Shown one piece after another: positions 7,254 through 15,412 of a DNA stretch of 56,318 nucleotides. This DNA is from Verrucomicrobiia bacterium (GTDB taxonomy: Bacteria; Verrucomicrobiota; Verrucomicrobiia; Verrucomicrobiales; DEV007): contig JAGRPB010000011.1 in assembly GCA_020439945.1 (NCBI GenBank), positions 1 through 56,318 on the forward strand, read 5' to 3'. A program made the position numbers and the translations under genes. Position 1 is the stretch's first letter. Each line of letters starts with the position of its first letter. The notes under the pieces were generated by a model. That model worked only from the letters and a program-made list of their open reading frames with translations. It did no database searches and had not been told where the DNA came from.

Positions 7254-8966
7254 ATGATCGACGCCTCCCCCAGCCGAAGGTCCCGCGTTCGCCGCTGGTC
7301 GCTGCACGCCTATCGCGTGGGTCTTTTCGTGGTGCTGCTGTTCCTGATCCATCGACAGCATGCGTGGTATGTCGCCCAGAAACGCGGCGCGATGAAACAA
7401 CTCGTCGGGGTCGAGGAGGTGCGCGGGTTTTATCCCAAGGCGACCAGCCTGAGCGAATGGGTGCCGGCCCATGGCGGGCAGAATGTGTTCGATGCGAATG
7501 GCGAAGTCCTCGGCCATGTTATTCAGACCTCGCCCGAGGCTGACGACATCATTGGTTTTTCGGGCCCGACGAATACCCTGATCGCTTTCGATACCGAGGA
7601 TCGCATTCTCGGGATCGACGTGCTCCGCAGTGACGACACGCGCGAACATCTCAAGCGCGTGCTTTCCGATGAGGCCTACCTCGCGCAGTGGAATGGCCTC
7701 GTCGAAAACGAGGTGATCGCCGGCTCCGAACTCGACGCCGTTTCCGGCGCGACGCTCACCAGCACCGCCATCGCGGACGGAATCGCCACCCGGCTCGGCG
7801 GTCGGATTGCGGAAACGGATCGCTTTCCGGACGAGATCACGGTCGACGAAATCCAGCCCTTTCTCGCCGGAGCCGATGCTCTGCAACTGCTGGAGAAACG
7901 CCCTCACTTGCTCCAGGTACTCGATGCCTCTGGTCAACTGATCGGCTATGCGTCCCGCACCTCGCCGTTCGCCGATCACATGATGGGCTACCAGGGGCCG
8001 ACCGACGTCCTGCTGGTTCTCGACCCCGACGAACGTCTCCTGGGTTGTGCCATTCGATCCACCTACGACAACCAGCCCTACGTGAGCTACCTCACCGAGG
8101 ACGAGTATTTCTTCAACACCTTCAAGGGCTTCGACCTCGGAGAAATCTCACAGATCGACATGGTGGAAATGGGCATCGCCGAAGTCAGTAGCGCCACCAA
8201 AACCAGCATTACCGTCGCGGAATCGCTCATCGAAACCGCCGTCGAACTCACCAAGGTCCGCGAACCGGCGCCGCCAAAACCGCTCGTCGACCTGTCAGTG
8301 CGCGCCGTGGGCACCTCGCTCGTGGTCCTCGCCGGCCTGATCATCGCCTTCACCCGCCTGCGCGGAAATCGCAAGCTCCGACTCGCCTTCCAGGTCGTGC
8401 TCGTGGTCTATCTCGGATTCATCAATGCGGACATGCTCTCCCAGGCCCTCCTCGTTGGATGGACGCAGAACGGCGTTCCCTGGAAAGCCGCTCCCGGCCT
8501 CGTGCTGCTGACTGCCGCCGCGCTGATCGCGCCGATCTTCACGGGTCGCCAGGTCTACTGTACTCACCTCTGTCCCTACGGCGCGGCACAGGATTGGCTG
8601 AGCCGACGGTTGCCTTGGCAAGCCCCGGTCAAAGGCAAGCTCGACGCGGTTTTGAGCGCCGTACCCATCCTCCTGTTGCTCGTCGTGGTCGTCGTGGCGA
8701 TGGGCCACTTCCACTTCAGCCTTGTCGGGATCGAGCCCTTCGATGCCTTTGTCTTTCGCATCGCCGGCTGGGCCGCCATCGGCATTGCCATCGCGGGCCT
8801 GATCGCGTCGCTTTTCGTGACCCGTGCCTATTGCCGCTACGGATGCCCGACCGGTGCGATGCTGAAATTCCTCCGCCTCGGCGCCGCCAGCGACCGCTTT
8901 GGCAGGCGCGACCTCGTGGCCGCAGCGCTGGTCCTCATCGCGCTCGGGATGACCTGGTTGCGCTGA
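7254..8966 (+). CDS. Membrane electron-transfer protein with two FMN_bind-like domains and a NosR/NapH-like core
   Basis: A 570-residue protein: one membrane segment (about 19-35), two FMN_bind-like periplasmic domains (about 50-185 and 205-330), then four or five membrane segments (350-570). Domain 1 carries SGATLTS (164-170), the motif in which threonine is flavinylated in RnfG/NqrC/NosR. Domain 2 has SSATKTS (312-318), with serine in place of the glycine. The membrane part has two CxxxCP motifs, CTHLCP (436-441) and CRYGCP (527-532), typical of NosR/NapH, but lacks the ferredoxin domain that usually follows. The likely role is moving electrons across or along the inner membrane to periplasmic flavins. 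The ATG at 7254 is preferred over an upstream alternative start at 7215. No ApbE flavin transferase is in the window. Confidence 0.85.
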   Translation: MIDASPSRRSRVRRWSLHAYRVGLFVVLLFLIHRQHAWYVAQKRGAMKQLVGVEEVRGFYPKATSLSEWVPAHGGQNVFDANGEVLGHVIQTSPEADDIIGFSGPTNTLIAFDTEDRILGIDVLRSDDTREHLKRVLSDEAYLAQWNGLVENEVIAGSELDAVSGATLTSTAIADGIATRLGGRIAETDRFPDEITVDEIQPFLAGADALQLLEKRPHLLQVLDASGQLIGYASRTSPFADHMMGYQGPTDVLLVLDPDERLLGCAIRSTYDNQPYVSYLTEDEYFFNTFKGFDLGEISQIDMVEMGIAEVSSATKTSITVAESLIETAVELTKVREPAPPKPLVDLSVRAVGTSLVVLAGLIIAFTRLRGNRKLRLAFQVVLVVYLGFINADMLSQALLVGWTQNGVPWKAAPGLVLLTAAALIAPIFTGRQVYCTHLCPYGAAQDWLSRRLPWQAPVKGKLDAVLSAVPILLLLVVVVVAMGHFHFSLVGIEPFDAFVFRIAGWAAIGIAIAGLIASLFVTRAYCRYGCPTGAMLKFLRLGAASDRFGRRDLVAAALVLIALGMTWLR

Positions 8967-8976
8967 GCCCTTTCGA

Positions 8977-10326
8977 TTAACGCAAGGGCTCAGCTCGATC
9001 CCCGTTGAGACCGTAGGCGATATCGGTGCCGGTCTGCTTTTTCGTCAACCGGCTCTCGGGTCGCAGCTCGTATTCCACGTTGGCCTGGGGCGCGGGCGGC
9101 TCCGGTTCCCGTCCCCGAAAATAGAGAGTCACTTTGACCGGTGTCGCGATCGCGAGCGTCTCGGGAACGAGGGTGCAGTCTTCGAGCACGCAATCGGTCA
9201 GACCAATCAGCAACGACTCCGGAATCCGGCAGTTTCGGAAAACGCAGCGCTCGTAGACCCACCAGTCATCGATCACCTCCTTGCCCGCGTCTTCCTTGAA
9301 GCCGAATGAGGGAAAATCGATCCCCTCAAAGGTCGTCTCCCTCGCCTGAACGCCGACCAGGCCCTTCCGCCAGTCCGAGAAAAACGAACCGGAGATGAGG
9401 CAGTTGTTGAAAATCCACCGCGATGAGACCCGGGCGAACCAGCCTCCCTCTTTTCGGAAAAGGCAGTGATCGAACACGCAGGTATCGGCGGTGAGATCGC
9501 TGTGCAGGTTCTGGCCCAATTGCAGATCGTGGAAAAAGCTCCCGGAGAAGGCGAGTTTGGCCACGTTTCCGAAAATCGCTCCCTGGTAGATCTCACACCC
9601 GTCGGGAATCGTGAGCACGCCGGTCTTTTCATCGCGATCCTCGATGGAGTGGTCACCGAGTTCGAATTTCGTGAAGTCGTGGTATCGCCCCGGCTCCAGC
9701 GTCTCGTCGCCGGTGAACAATGCCGTCGAATGCAGCAGCGAATTCTCGAATTCCTTGTCGACCAGATCCAGCTTGCGCGTGCCCGACACCACCGATCCGA
9801 TCCGGGTGAGCGGCAGCGAATTCGATCCCCCGTTGAGGCGCTCGTTGGCGGCGTCGATCTGCTTCTTCACCTCGAGCGCCTCCTCCAGCTTACCCTGCGT
9901 CGTCAGCTCCTTCTGCAAGGGCTCGAGCATGGCTACCAGCTTGCCATCGAGGACGGCGAATGTCTGCGCCTCGGTGGTATCGATCGTTTCAATGGCCGAG
10001 GCGAGCGTCTCCCTCAATCGGGAAATCCCCGGAAACTCCGACGTTCCCGCCTGCTTCTTTTCCTGGGTCAACTGAATCTCATTTCTCGCCTTGAGCACAT
10101 TTTCCAGATCGCCCTTCTGTTGAAAATCCTTCTGCAGCCGTTCGACCGCTCCGGCGTATTTCATGAGGATGCCGGTCCGGTCTTCTTCGGCCGATTTTCG
10201 CACGTTTTCCCGCAGCACTTCCTGCTCGAACAGGATGTTCTGCAGGCGCTTGTTTTCAGCGACCGCGGCTCCCATCGCGATCGCGAGAACGAGTGGAATC
10301 AGCCGTCCGAAAAGACTCCGTTTCAT
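8977..10326 (-). CDS. Exported coiled-coil protein with a beta-helix-like C-terminal part
   Basis: A 449-residue protein. A signal peptide (1-23, ...GAAVA) precedes a long coiled coil (about 24-165) with repeated phrases of the type GDLENVLKARNEI and GKLEEALEVKKQID. That helical pattern is familiar to me from exported proteins of Verrucomicrobiota and Planctomycetes with no known function. The C-terminal 250 residues are rich in Cys-Val/Cys-Leu strand pairs (DTCVFDHCLF, ERCVFRNCRI, DCVLEDCTLV), which suggests a pentapeptide or right-handed beta-helix fold. The ATG at 10326 puts the signal peptide at the start; the frame is open upstream to 10422. Its 3' end lies 10 bases from that of the FMN_bind protein gene. 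No function can be assigned. Confidence 0.7.
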   Translation of the reverse strand: MKRSLFGRLIPLVLAIAMGAAVAENKRLQNILFEQEVLRENVRKSAEEDRTGILMKYAGAVERLQKDFQQKGDLENVLKARNEIQLTQEKKQAGTSEFPGISRLRETLASAIETIDTTEAQTFAVLDGKLVAMLEPLQKELTTQGKLEEALEVKKQIDAANERLNGGSNSLPLTRIGSVVSGTRKLDLVDKEFENSLLHSTALFTGDETLEPGRYHDFTKFELGDHSIEDRDEKTGVLTIPDGCEIYQGAIFGNVAKLAFSGSFFHDLQLGQNLHSDLTADTCVFDHCLFRKEGGWFARVSSRWIFNNCLISGSFFSDWRKGLVGVQARETTFEGIDFPSFGFKEDAGKEVIDDWWVYERCVFRNCRIPESLLIGLTDCVLEDCTLVPETLAIATPVKVTLYFRGREPEPPAPQANVEYELRPESRLTKKQTGTDIAYGLNGDRAEPLR

Positions 10327-10420
10327 GCGTGGCAAACTAGGAAAAAGCCCCGGAGGTGTCGAGTCGCTTTCCGGTTTTTCCCGTCGCTTGCGATCCCGTC
10401 CTGCGCCATTGACCGCCCGC

Positions 10421-10437
10421 ATTCAACAGGGTTGAAT
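10421..10437. promoter_or_regulatory. Perfect 17-bp palindrome ATTCAAC-N3-GTTGAAT
   Basis: The sequence ATTCAACAGGGTTGAAT is a perfect inverted repeat with 7-bp arms and a 3-bp centre. It lies in the 117-bp divergent gap, 6 bases before the ATG of the amidohydrolase gene. The same half-sites recur at 17484-17500, 51767-51779 and 51789-51801. It could be an operator or a dispersed repeat; the sequence alone cannot tell. Confidence 0.5.
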
Positions 10438-10443
10438 CGGCGA

Positions 10444-11880
10444 ATGCACAGGGTTGGATCAAGGCTCGTTCTCGCGGCGGCTCTCGTTCTTGGGCCGCTC
10501 TCGGTCGATGCCGAAGAGTTCGATCTCGTCATCCACGGCGGACGGGTGATGGATCCCGAGACCGGGCTGGATGCCGTTCGCGACCTCGGCATCCGGGATG
10601 GAAAGATCGCGACCATCAGCAAAACGCCGCTCTCCGCCGACGAAACGATCGATGCCGCCGGCCTGGTGGTGGCGCCGGGATTCATCGATCTCCACCAGCA
10701 TGCCTGGGACGACGAGACCATCGCGTTCAAGGTTCGTGACGGCGTCACCGCGATGCTCGAACTCGAGGTCGGCACCGACGATGTCGACGCCTGGTATGAC
10801 AAATACGCGGGGAAACTGCCGCTCCATTTCGGTGTCGCCGTGGGGCACATCCCGGTGCGAATGCGGGTGATGGGCGACTTTCCCGGCTTTCTCCCAAAGT
10901 CCGATTCCAAGGCCGCGAACCTCGTCGCCAGCGAGACCCAGATCGAAGCGATGAAGGCGGGCATCGCTCACGGACTCGAACGCGGCGCCGTGGCGGTGGG
11001 ATTCGGCATCCGCTACACTCCGGCGGCAACGAAGGCGGAGATCCGGGAGATGTTTCAAACCGCCGCCGAGTTTCACGCCAGTTGTCACGTTCACCTTCGC
11101 GACCGCGCCGCGAAGAGTCTCGGGGCGGCACAGGAGGTGATCGACGATTCCATCGCCACAGGCGCGCCGCTGCAAATCGTGCATCTCCAGGCCATCGGCG
11201 CGGGAGAAACGCCCACGCTCCTGCAAATGGTCGCCGACGCCAAGGCGGCGGGGCACGACATCACCGCCGAAGTCTATCCATGGACTGCCGGGATGACGGA
11301 TATCAAATCGGCCATTTTTGCCGATGGCTGGCGAAAGGAATTCGGACTCGACTACGGCGACCTCCAGTGGGGCGCCACCGGCGAGCGACTCACCGCGGAG
11401 ACGTTTCGGAAATACCGGGAAACCGGCGGCCTCGTGATCGTGCACTCCAATCCCGAGAGCACCGTCACCGAAGCGGTGAAACATCCGGCGGCCATGATCG
11501 CCAGCGACGGCCTGGTCGGCCACCCCCGCAACACCGGAACCTTCGCCCGGATCCTTGGTCACTATGTTCGCGAGCGCGGCGAACTCGATCTCATGAAGGC
11601 GCTGCGAAAGATGTCGCTGATGCCCGCGCAACGCCTGGAAACCCGCGTTCCGGCAATGACCCGAAAAGGCCGCATTCAAGAGGGTTGTGACGCCGACTTG
11701 ACCCTGTTCGATCCCGAAACCGTCGGCGAGCGCGCCACTTTCACCGAGCCCAAGCGGCCTTCCGCCGGCATCCCTTTCGTCCTCGTCGGCGGAAAGACGG
11801 TGGTGGCGAATGGCGAAGTGGTGGCTGGCGCGCTGCCCGGGCAGGCCATCCGAGCACCCTTCGGAAACGCAAGCCGCTGA
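10444..11880 (+). CDS. Exported D-aminoacylase / N-acyl-D-amino-acid deacylase-type amidohydrolase
   Basis: A 478-residue amidohydrolase-superfamily enzyme with a signal peptide (1-23, ...LSVDA), so probably acting outside the cytoplasm. Seen: the small beta-sandwich (FDLVIHGGRVMDPETG), the first metal motif APGFIDLHQHAWDD with H84 and H86, later metal-ligand candidates in CHVHLRD and IVHLQAIG, the D-aminoacylase-like ASDGLVGHPRNTGTF block, and the closing GCDADLTLFDPETV strand. Family members hydrolyse N-acyl-D-amino acids or related cyclic amides, and the actual substrate here is unknown. The ATG at 10444 follows the palindrome at 10421. The frame is open far upstream antisense to the previous gene, but that stretch is not protein-like. 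A cytochrome c gene follows in the same direction. Confidence 0.85.
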   Translation: MHRVGSRLVLAAALVLGPLSVDAEEFDLVIHGGRVMDPETGLDAVRDLGIRDGKIATISKTPLSADETIDAAGLVVAPGFIDLHQHAWDDETIAFKVRDGVTAMLELEVGTDDVDAWYDKYAGKLPLHFGVAVGHIPVRMRVMGDFPGFLPKSDSKAANLVASETQIEAMKAGIAHGLERGAVAVGFGIRYTPAATKAEIREMFQTAAEFHASCHVHLRDRAAKSLGAAQEVIDDSIATGAPLQIVHLQAIGAGETPTLLQMVADAKAAGHDITAEVYPWTAGMTDIKSAIFADGWRKEFGLDYGDLQWGATGERLTAETFRKYRETGGLVIVHSNPESTVTEAVKHPAAMIASDGLVGHPRNTGTFARILGHYVRERGELDLMKALRKMSLMPAQRLETRVPAMTRKGRIQEGCDADLTLFDPETVGERATFTEPKRPSAGIPFVLVGGKTVVANGEVVAGALPGQAIRAPFGNASR

Positions 11881-11953
11881 GACAAATCGTGCAACGATTG
11901 CGCCAAGATCGGCGCTTTTTTGTTGCATCCGGCGTGCAATATTCCGTGTCGTC

Positions 11954-12391
11954 ATGTTTCCAGTCGTTTCCCAAGGTCGAATCCTCGCTCTCGCCGCCAT
12001 CGCGATTTCGCTCGCACTTGGCCCGATATCGGCGCGGCTTCTCGGCGCGGACGAAACGTCTTCGGGTTCCTCCGATGCCTATCGGCGCATGGTGTTGATG
12101 AAAGGCGCCTGGCTGTTTGATCGGAACTGCGCCTTTTGCCACGAAAAGGACGGTCGCGGGGCGGTGGGCCCCAACCTGACCGACTGGTATTTCATTCACG
12201 GCGCCACCCGCGACGACATGCATCGCGTGGTGCAGGAGGGCGTGCCGGAAAAGGGCATGCCGACGTGGAAAGCGATCCTGAAACCGACCGACCTGCGCCT
12301 GATCGAGCACTATGTCTGGAGCCTCCGCGGCAAGGAGGTGAAAGGCAAAGAGCCGCAGGGTGAAAAATGCGAGCCGGACGTGGAGTCCTGA
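11954..12391 (+). CDS. Small membrane-anchored or exported cytochrome c
   Basis: A 145-residue protein with an N-terminal hydrophobic segment (about 8-30) that acts as a signal peptide or anchor, followed by one cytochrome c domain. The haem-binding motif is CAFCH (59-63), followed by GRGAVGPNLTD; the sixth ligand is probably M102 in KGMPTW. This is the layout of CcoP-like and other class I domains that pass single electrons in the periplasm. It follows the amidohydrolase gene by 73 bases and may share its transcript, but no oxidase or dehydrogenase gene is adjacent. Upstream in-frame sequence (from 11810) overlaps the amidohydrolase gene and is not part of the protein. Confidence 0.9.
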   Translation: MFPVVSQGRILALAAIAISLALGPISARLLGADETSSGSSDAYRRMVLMKGAWLFDRNCAFCHEKDGRGAVGPNLTDWYFIHGATRDDMHRVVQEGVPEKGMPTWKAILKPTDLRLIEHYVWSLRGKEVKGKEPQGEKCEPDVES

Positions 12392-12404
12392 CGGCCGACT
12401 CTCG

Positions 12405-13697
12405 TCAGCGCCGAACGCGAATGCTCGCGGAGTTGCCGTGCGCATCGAGTCCTTCCACCTTGGCAAACGCCTCAACGATGGGCGCGGATTTCGCGATCGA
12501 CTCGCGATCCAGCTTCACGATGCTGGTGCGACGCTGGAACTGGTCCACGGTCAGACCGGGGAAGGACTTTCCGGCGCCGCCGGTGGGAAGTTCGTGGCTC
12601 GGGCCGGCCAGGAAGTCGCCCACCGCCACCGGCGACCAATTGCCGAGAAAGATCGCCCCAGCGGTGCGGATTTTCGGAGCGAGCGATTTCTCTTTCCGGC
12701 TCACCAACGAGAGGTGCTCGGGCGCGAAACCATTCACGATGTCGACGCCGTCCTCGATTTTCTCCACCAGCACCAGCCAGCAGCGATCCTCGATCACCTG
12801 CCGCAGCGGTCCCTGGCGACTCAGCGTGGCGCTTTGAATCTCGATCTCTCTTTCGACCGCCTCGATCAGTTTCGGTGAATCGGTCACAAATCCGATCTCG
12901 CTGTCGCCGCCGTGTTCGGCCTGTGCGAGCAGGTCCGCCGCGATGAATTCCGGGCGGGCGGAATCGTCCGCCATCACCACGATCTCGCTCGGGCCGGGGA
13001 GCAGATCGACCGCCACCAAGCCGAACATCTGGCGTTTGGCTTCGACGACATAGGAATTGCCGGGACCGAATACTTTCACCACCGGCGCGATGGTCCGCGT
13101 GCCGATGGCCATGGCCGCGATCGCCTGGGCGCCGCCCACCTTGTAGATCTCGGTGGCTCCCGCGGCACGAAGCGCGTGCAATAGCGCGGGATTGACCGAG
13201 CCGTCTTTCTGCGGCGGCGTACAAACCACGATCTCGGGACACCCCGCCGCCTTGGCCAGGGCGACGGTCATGTTGGCCGAGGAAACCAGCGGGGCAGTGC
13301 CGCCCGGCACGTAGAGGCCGACCCGCTCGAAGGGTTGGAAAACTTCGCCGACTTCGGCGCCCTGCGGATTCCTGTCGCTCCAGTTTTTCCGGAGGCTTTT
13401 CTTCGCGAAAGCCGTGACGTTTTTCCGGGAAGCGGCAATCGCTCGCTTCGTCTTGGCGTCCGTCGCGGCATCAGCGGCGTCGAGTTCAGCCTCGGTCACC
13501 CGAAGCGCCTTACCGCTGCGAAATTTCACGCCATCAAACTTTTCCGCATAGGCCAGCAGCGCCTTGTCACCCTGATCGCGAACGGCGCCCACGACTTCAG
13601 TGACCGTCTTTTCCACGCGCTCCAAGGGCTGGGAACGGCGATCGAGTTTCTTAAGAGCCGAGGCGAAGTTTTTTTGCTGATACGAGATGACGCGCAT
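12405..13697 (-). CDS. hisD: Histidinol dehydrogenase
   Basis: HisD catalyses the last two steps of histidine synthesis, oxidising L-histidinol to histidine with NAD+ and zinc in the cytoplasm. The 430-residue protein has the normal family length. Visible blocks are GLYVPGGTAPLVSS, GPGNSYVVEAKRQMFG, LLPGPSEIVVMADDSA, the zinc-ligand region AQAEHGGDSE, APEHLSLV with the catalytic Glu-His pair, and GPSHELPTGG. The ATG at 13697 is chosen because MRVISY begins the conserved fold; the frame stays open upstream to 13799 without protein-like content. No other his gene is in the window, so it is separated from the rest of the pathway here. It converges on the cytochrome c gene. Confidence 0.96.
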   Translation of the reverse strand: MRVISYQQKNFASALKKLDRRSQPLERVEKTVTEVVGAVRDQGDKALLAYAEKFDGVKFRSGKALRVTEAELDAADAATDAKTKRAIAASRKNVTAFAKKSLRKNWSDRNPQGAEVGEVFQPFERVGLYVPGGTAPLVSSANMTVALAKAAGCPEIVVCTPPQKDGSVNPALLHALRAAGATEIYKVGGAQAIAAMAIGTRTIAPVVKVFGPGNSYVVEAKRQMFGLVAVDLLPGPSEIVVMADDSARPEFIAADLLAQAEHGGDSEIGFVTDSPKLIEAVEREIEIQSATLSRQGPLRQVIEDRCWLVLVEKIEDGVDIVNGFAPEHLSLVSRKEKSLAPKIRTAGAIFLGNWSPVAVGDFLAGPSHELPTGGAGKSFPGLTVDQFQRRTSIVKLDRESIAKSAPIVEAFAKVEGLDAHGNSASIRVRR

Positions 13698-13803
13698 GAG
13701 TCGTGAGGGCGGTGAGTGGGAGGGAGGGAAGTTAAAAGGCTTTTCCGGTTTTCCAAGCCTTACGTCACATCCGCACCCGCCGACGCCTTTGCGCGCCACA
13801 TCG

Positions 13804-14400
13804 CTACTCGGTCTTAAGCGTGCCCTTGCCCGCCTCTCGAATCATCTTCAGCCGACTCGATTCGTTGCTCCATTCCTGCGGCAGCTTCTGAATGATCTTT
13901 CGATCAAATCCCGCCGTCTCCAGCTTCGACAACGCCGAATCGTAGGCGCGCGTCGAAATCTGGGGCGAGCGGGCCATGATCCACGCATACTTGCGATTCG
14001 GGTGGGCAATGATGGTGCGCTGGTAGTCGGGAGACAGATCAAAAATGTAATACTCGGCTTTGAAAGGCCAGATGAACTGCATGCGCCACTCGGCATTGGT
14101 TTCCTCGTCATGGACTCGGCCGACTGGCGTCATCGTTTTCAGTTCACCGTCGAAACTCCCCTTCCGAAACTGGTAGGTCGTCTCGATGTCCCCGTTGTCG
14201 GCGAGATGGTAATGTTCGATCGCATTGTGGGCGTCGTCATCGACTCCCAACGGCGTGTATCCGATGACATACCAAGTGCCCATGAACCGATCGAGATCGA
14301 CCTTGCCGACGGTGGAGAGGGGCTTGCTGGACGTGGCACACGATGAAATCAGACCGGCCGAAATGGCGGCCAGGGACGAGAGGATGGGAGATTTTTTCAT
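13804..14400 (-). CDS. blc: Lipocalin-family lipoprotein (Blc-like)
   Basis: A 198-residue protein with a lipoprotein signal peptide (LISSC, cysteine 21) and a lipocalin fold. The signature GTWYVIGYTP (41-50) opens the barrel; later strands include TTYQFRKGSF and WPFKAEYYIFDLSPDYQRTIIA, and the closing segment YAWIMARSP matches the bacterial Blc pattern. Members sit at the outer membrane and bind lysophospholipids or fatty acids, which fits envelope maintenance. Its maturation would need LspA and Lnt, both encoded in this window. It lies upstream of hisD on the same strand, 106 bases away, and is convergent with nothing. The symbol is given by family resemblance only. Confidence 0.88.
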   Translation of the reverse strand: MKKSPILSSLAAISAGLISSCATSSKPLSTVGKVDLDRFMGTWYVIGYTPLGVDDDAHNAIEHYHLADNGDIETTYQFRKGSFDGELKTMTPVGRVHDEETNAEWRMQFIWPFKAEYYIFDLSPDYQRTIIAHPNRKYAWIMARSPQISTRAYDSALSKLETAGFDRKIIQKLPQEWSNESSRLKMIREAGKGTLKTE

Positions 14401-14479
14401 GACGGCTTGGAGAGGATGTTTCCACCAAGGGTTCGCGCAAAACGGCAATCGGGATGCCACGAGCCGCGATTCCCTCCCC

Positions 14480-15367
14480 TCACCCGACCGTCACCCAGAC
14501 CGTCTTCAGGTAGTCGTCGCCGTTGAACTCTTCCGGCATCGGAAACACTTCGACTCGCTCGACTTTTCGTCGCCCTTGGCGAACGCCCTCGCGAACCGCC
14601 TTCTCAAAACTCCGATTGTCGAGACGGTGCGTGTTTCCGGTGCAGAGCACCCAGCCGCCCGATTCCACCACGCCGCAGGCCAGCGCGACGAGATCGGCGT
14701 AGTCGCGATCGGCTTTGAACACCTTGCCCTTTCCGTTCCGGGAAAAGGTCGGCGGATCGAGGATGACGCCTTGGAAGGTTCGACCTTGACGATGAAAGGT
14801 TCCCAACCACTCAAAAACATCCCCTTTGCAGAAATAGTGACCGGCGGGATCGATGCCGTTCGCTTCCAGGTTTCGCTTTCCCCAGTCGAGATACGGGCGC
14901 GACAGATCCAGGCTGCTCGTCACGGCCCCACCCACCGCTGCCGCTGCGGAAAAGGCGCAGGTGTAGGCGAAGGTGTTCAGCACCCGATCCCCCTCGCCAA
15001 CGCGCTCCAGAACCCGGCGCCGGTTTTCGCGTTGATCGAGAAAGATGCCCTGCGAATACCCCGCCTCGAAATCGATCCAGAAGCGAACGCCATTTTCCGT
15101 CACCAGAAACGGCTCAGTCACCTTTTCACCAGCGATCCACTCCGGCGCGGTCTTCGCGTCCTTGTCGCGCGGTTTCCAGTAAAGCGAACGTGCTTCGCCG
15201 CCAGTCACCGCGTCCCGCAATTCGTCAGGAAAGCTGCTTCCCTGCGTCTGCACCAGCCAGCGTCCGTCGAAATCGTCGACCCACACGCCTTCGCGACTGT
15301 GCAGCCGTCGCCAGGCAGTCGTTTCGGCATCGGGAGCCGGTTTCAGTTGGTCACGCCACTGTTTCAT
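14480..15367 (-). CDS. SAM-dependent RNA methyltransferase, RlmI-like
   Basis: A 295-residue class I methyltransferase of the RlmI/YccW type (Methyltrans_SAM). The SAM-binding motif region is LNTFAYTCAFSAAAAVGG, followed by the acidic loop SSLDLSRPYLDWGKRN. The motif IV region VILDPPTFSRNGKGKVF carries the DPP signature of this group, which methylates cytosines in large ribosomal RNA. At 295 residues it is about 100 shorter than E. coli RlmI because the N-terminal PUA domain is absent, so the target may differ. The ATG at 15367 lies 45 bases from the divergent start of the phosphoglucomutase gene; antisense reading continues beyond it but is not coding. Confidence 0.85.
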   Translation of the reverse strand: MKQWRDQLKPAPDAETTAWRRLHSREGVWVDDFDGRWLVQTQGSSFPDELRDAVTGGEARSLYWKPRDKDAKTAPEWIAGEKVTEPFLVTENGVRFWIDFEAGYSQGIFLDQRENRRRVLERVGEGDRVLNTFAYTCAFSAAAAVGGAVTSSLDLSRPYLDWGKRNLEANGIDPAGHYFCKGDVFEWLGTFHRQGRTFQGVILDPPTFSRNGKGKVFKADRDYADLVALACGVVESGGWVLCTGNTHRLDNRSFEKAVREGVRQGRRKVERVEVFPMPEEFNGDDYLKTVWVTVG

Positions 15368-15412
15368 CCGCAGGTTTGCAATCTTAATGCCCAACTCTAC
15401 ACTGCAACCGCA

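Noticed and set aside
8966..8977. Terminator between the FMN_bind and coiled-coil genes
   Set aside because: The gap is only 10 bases and no stem with a T-tract was found.
10459..12000. Minus-strand frame of 513 codons over the amidohydrolase gene
   Set aside because: The plus-strand protein has clear family motifs; the antisense frame is His/Arg-rich without any family resemblance.
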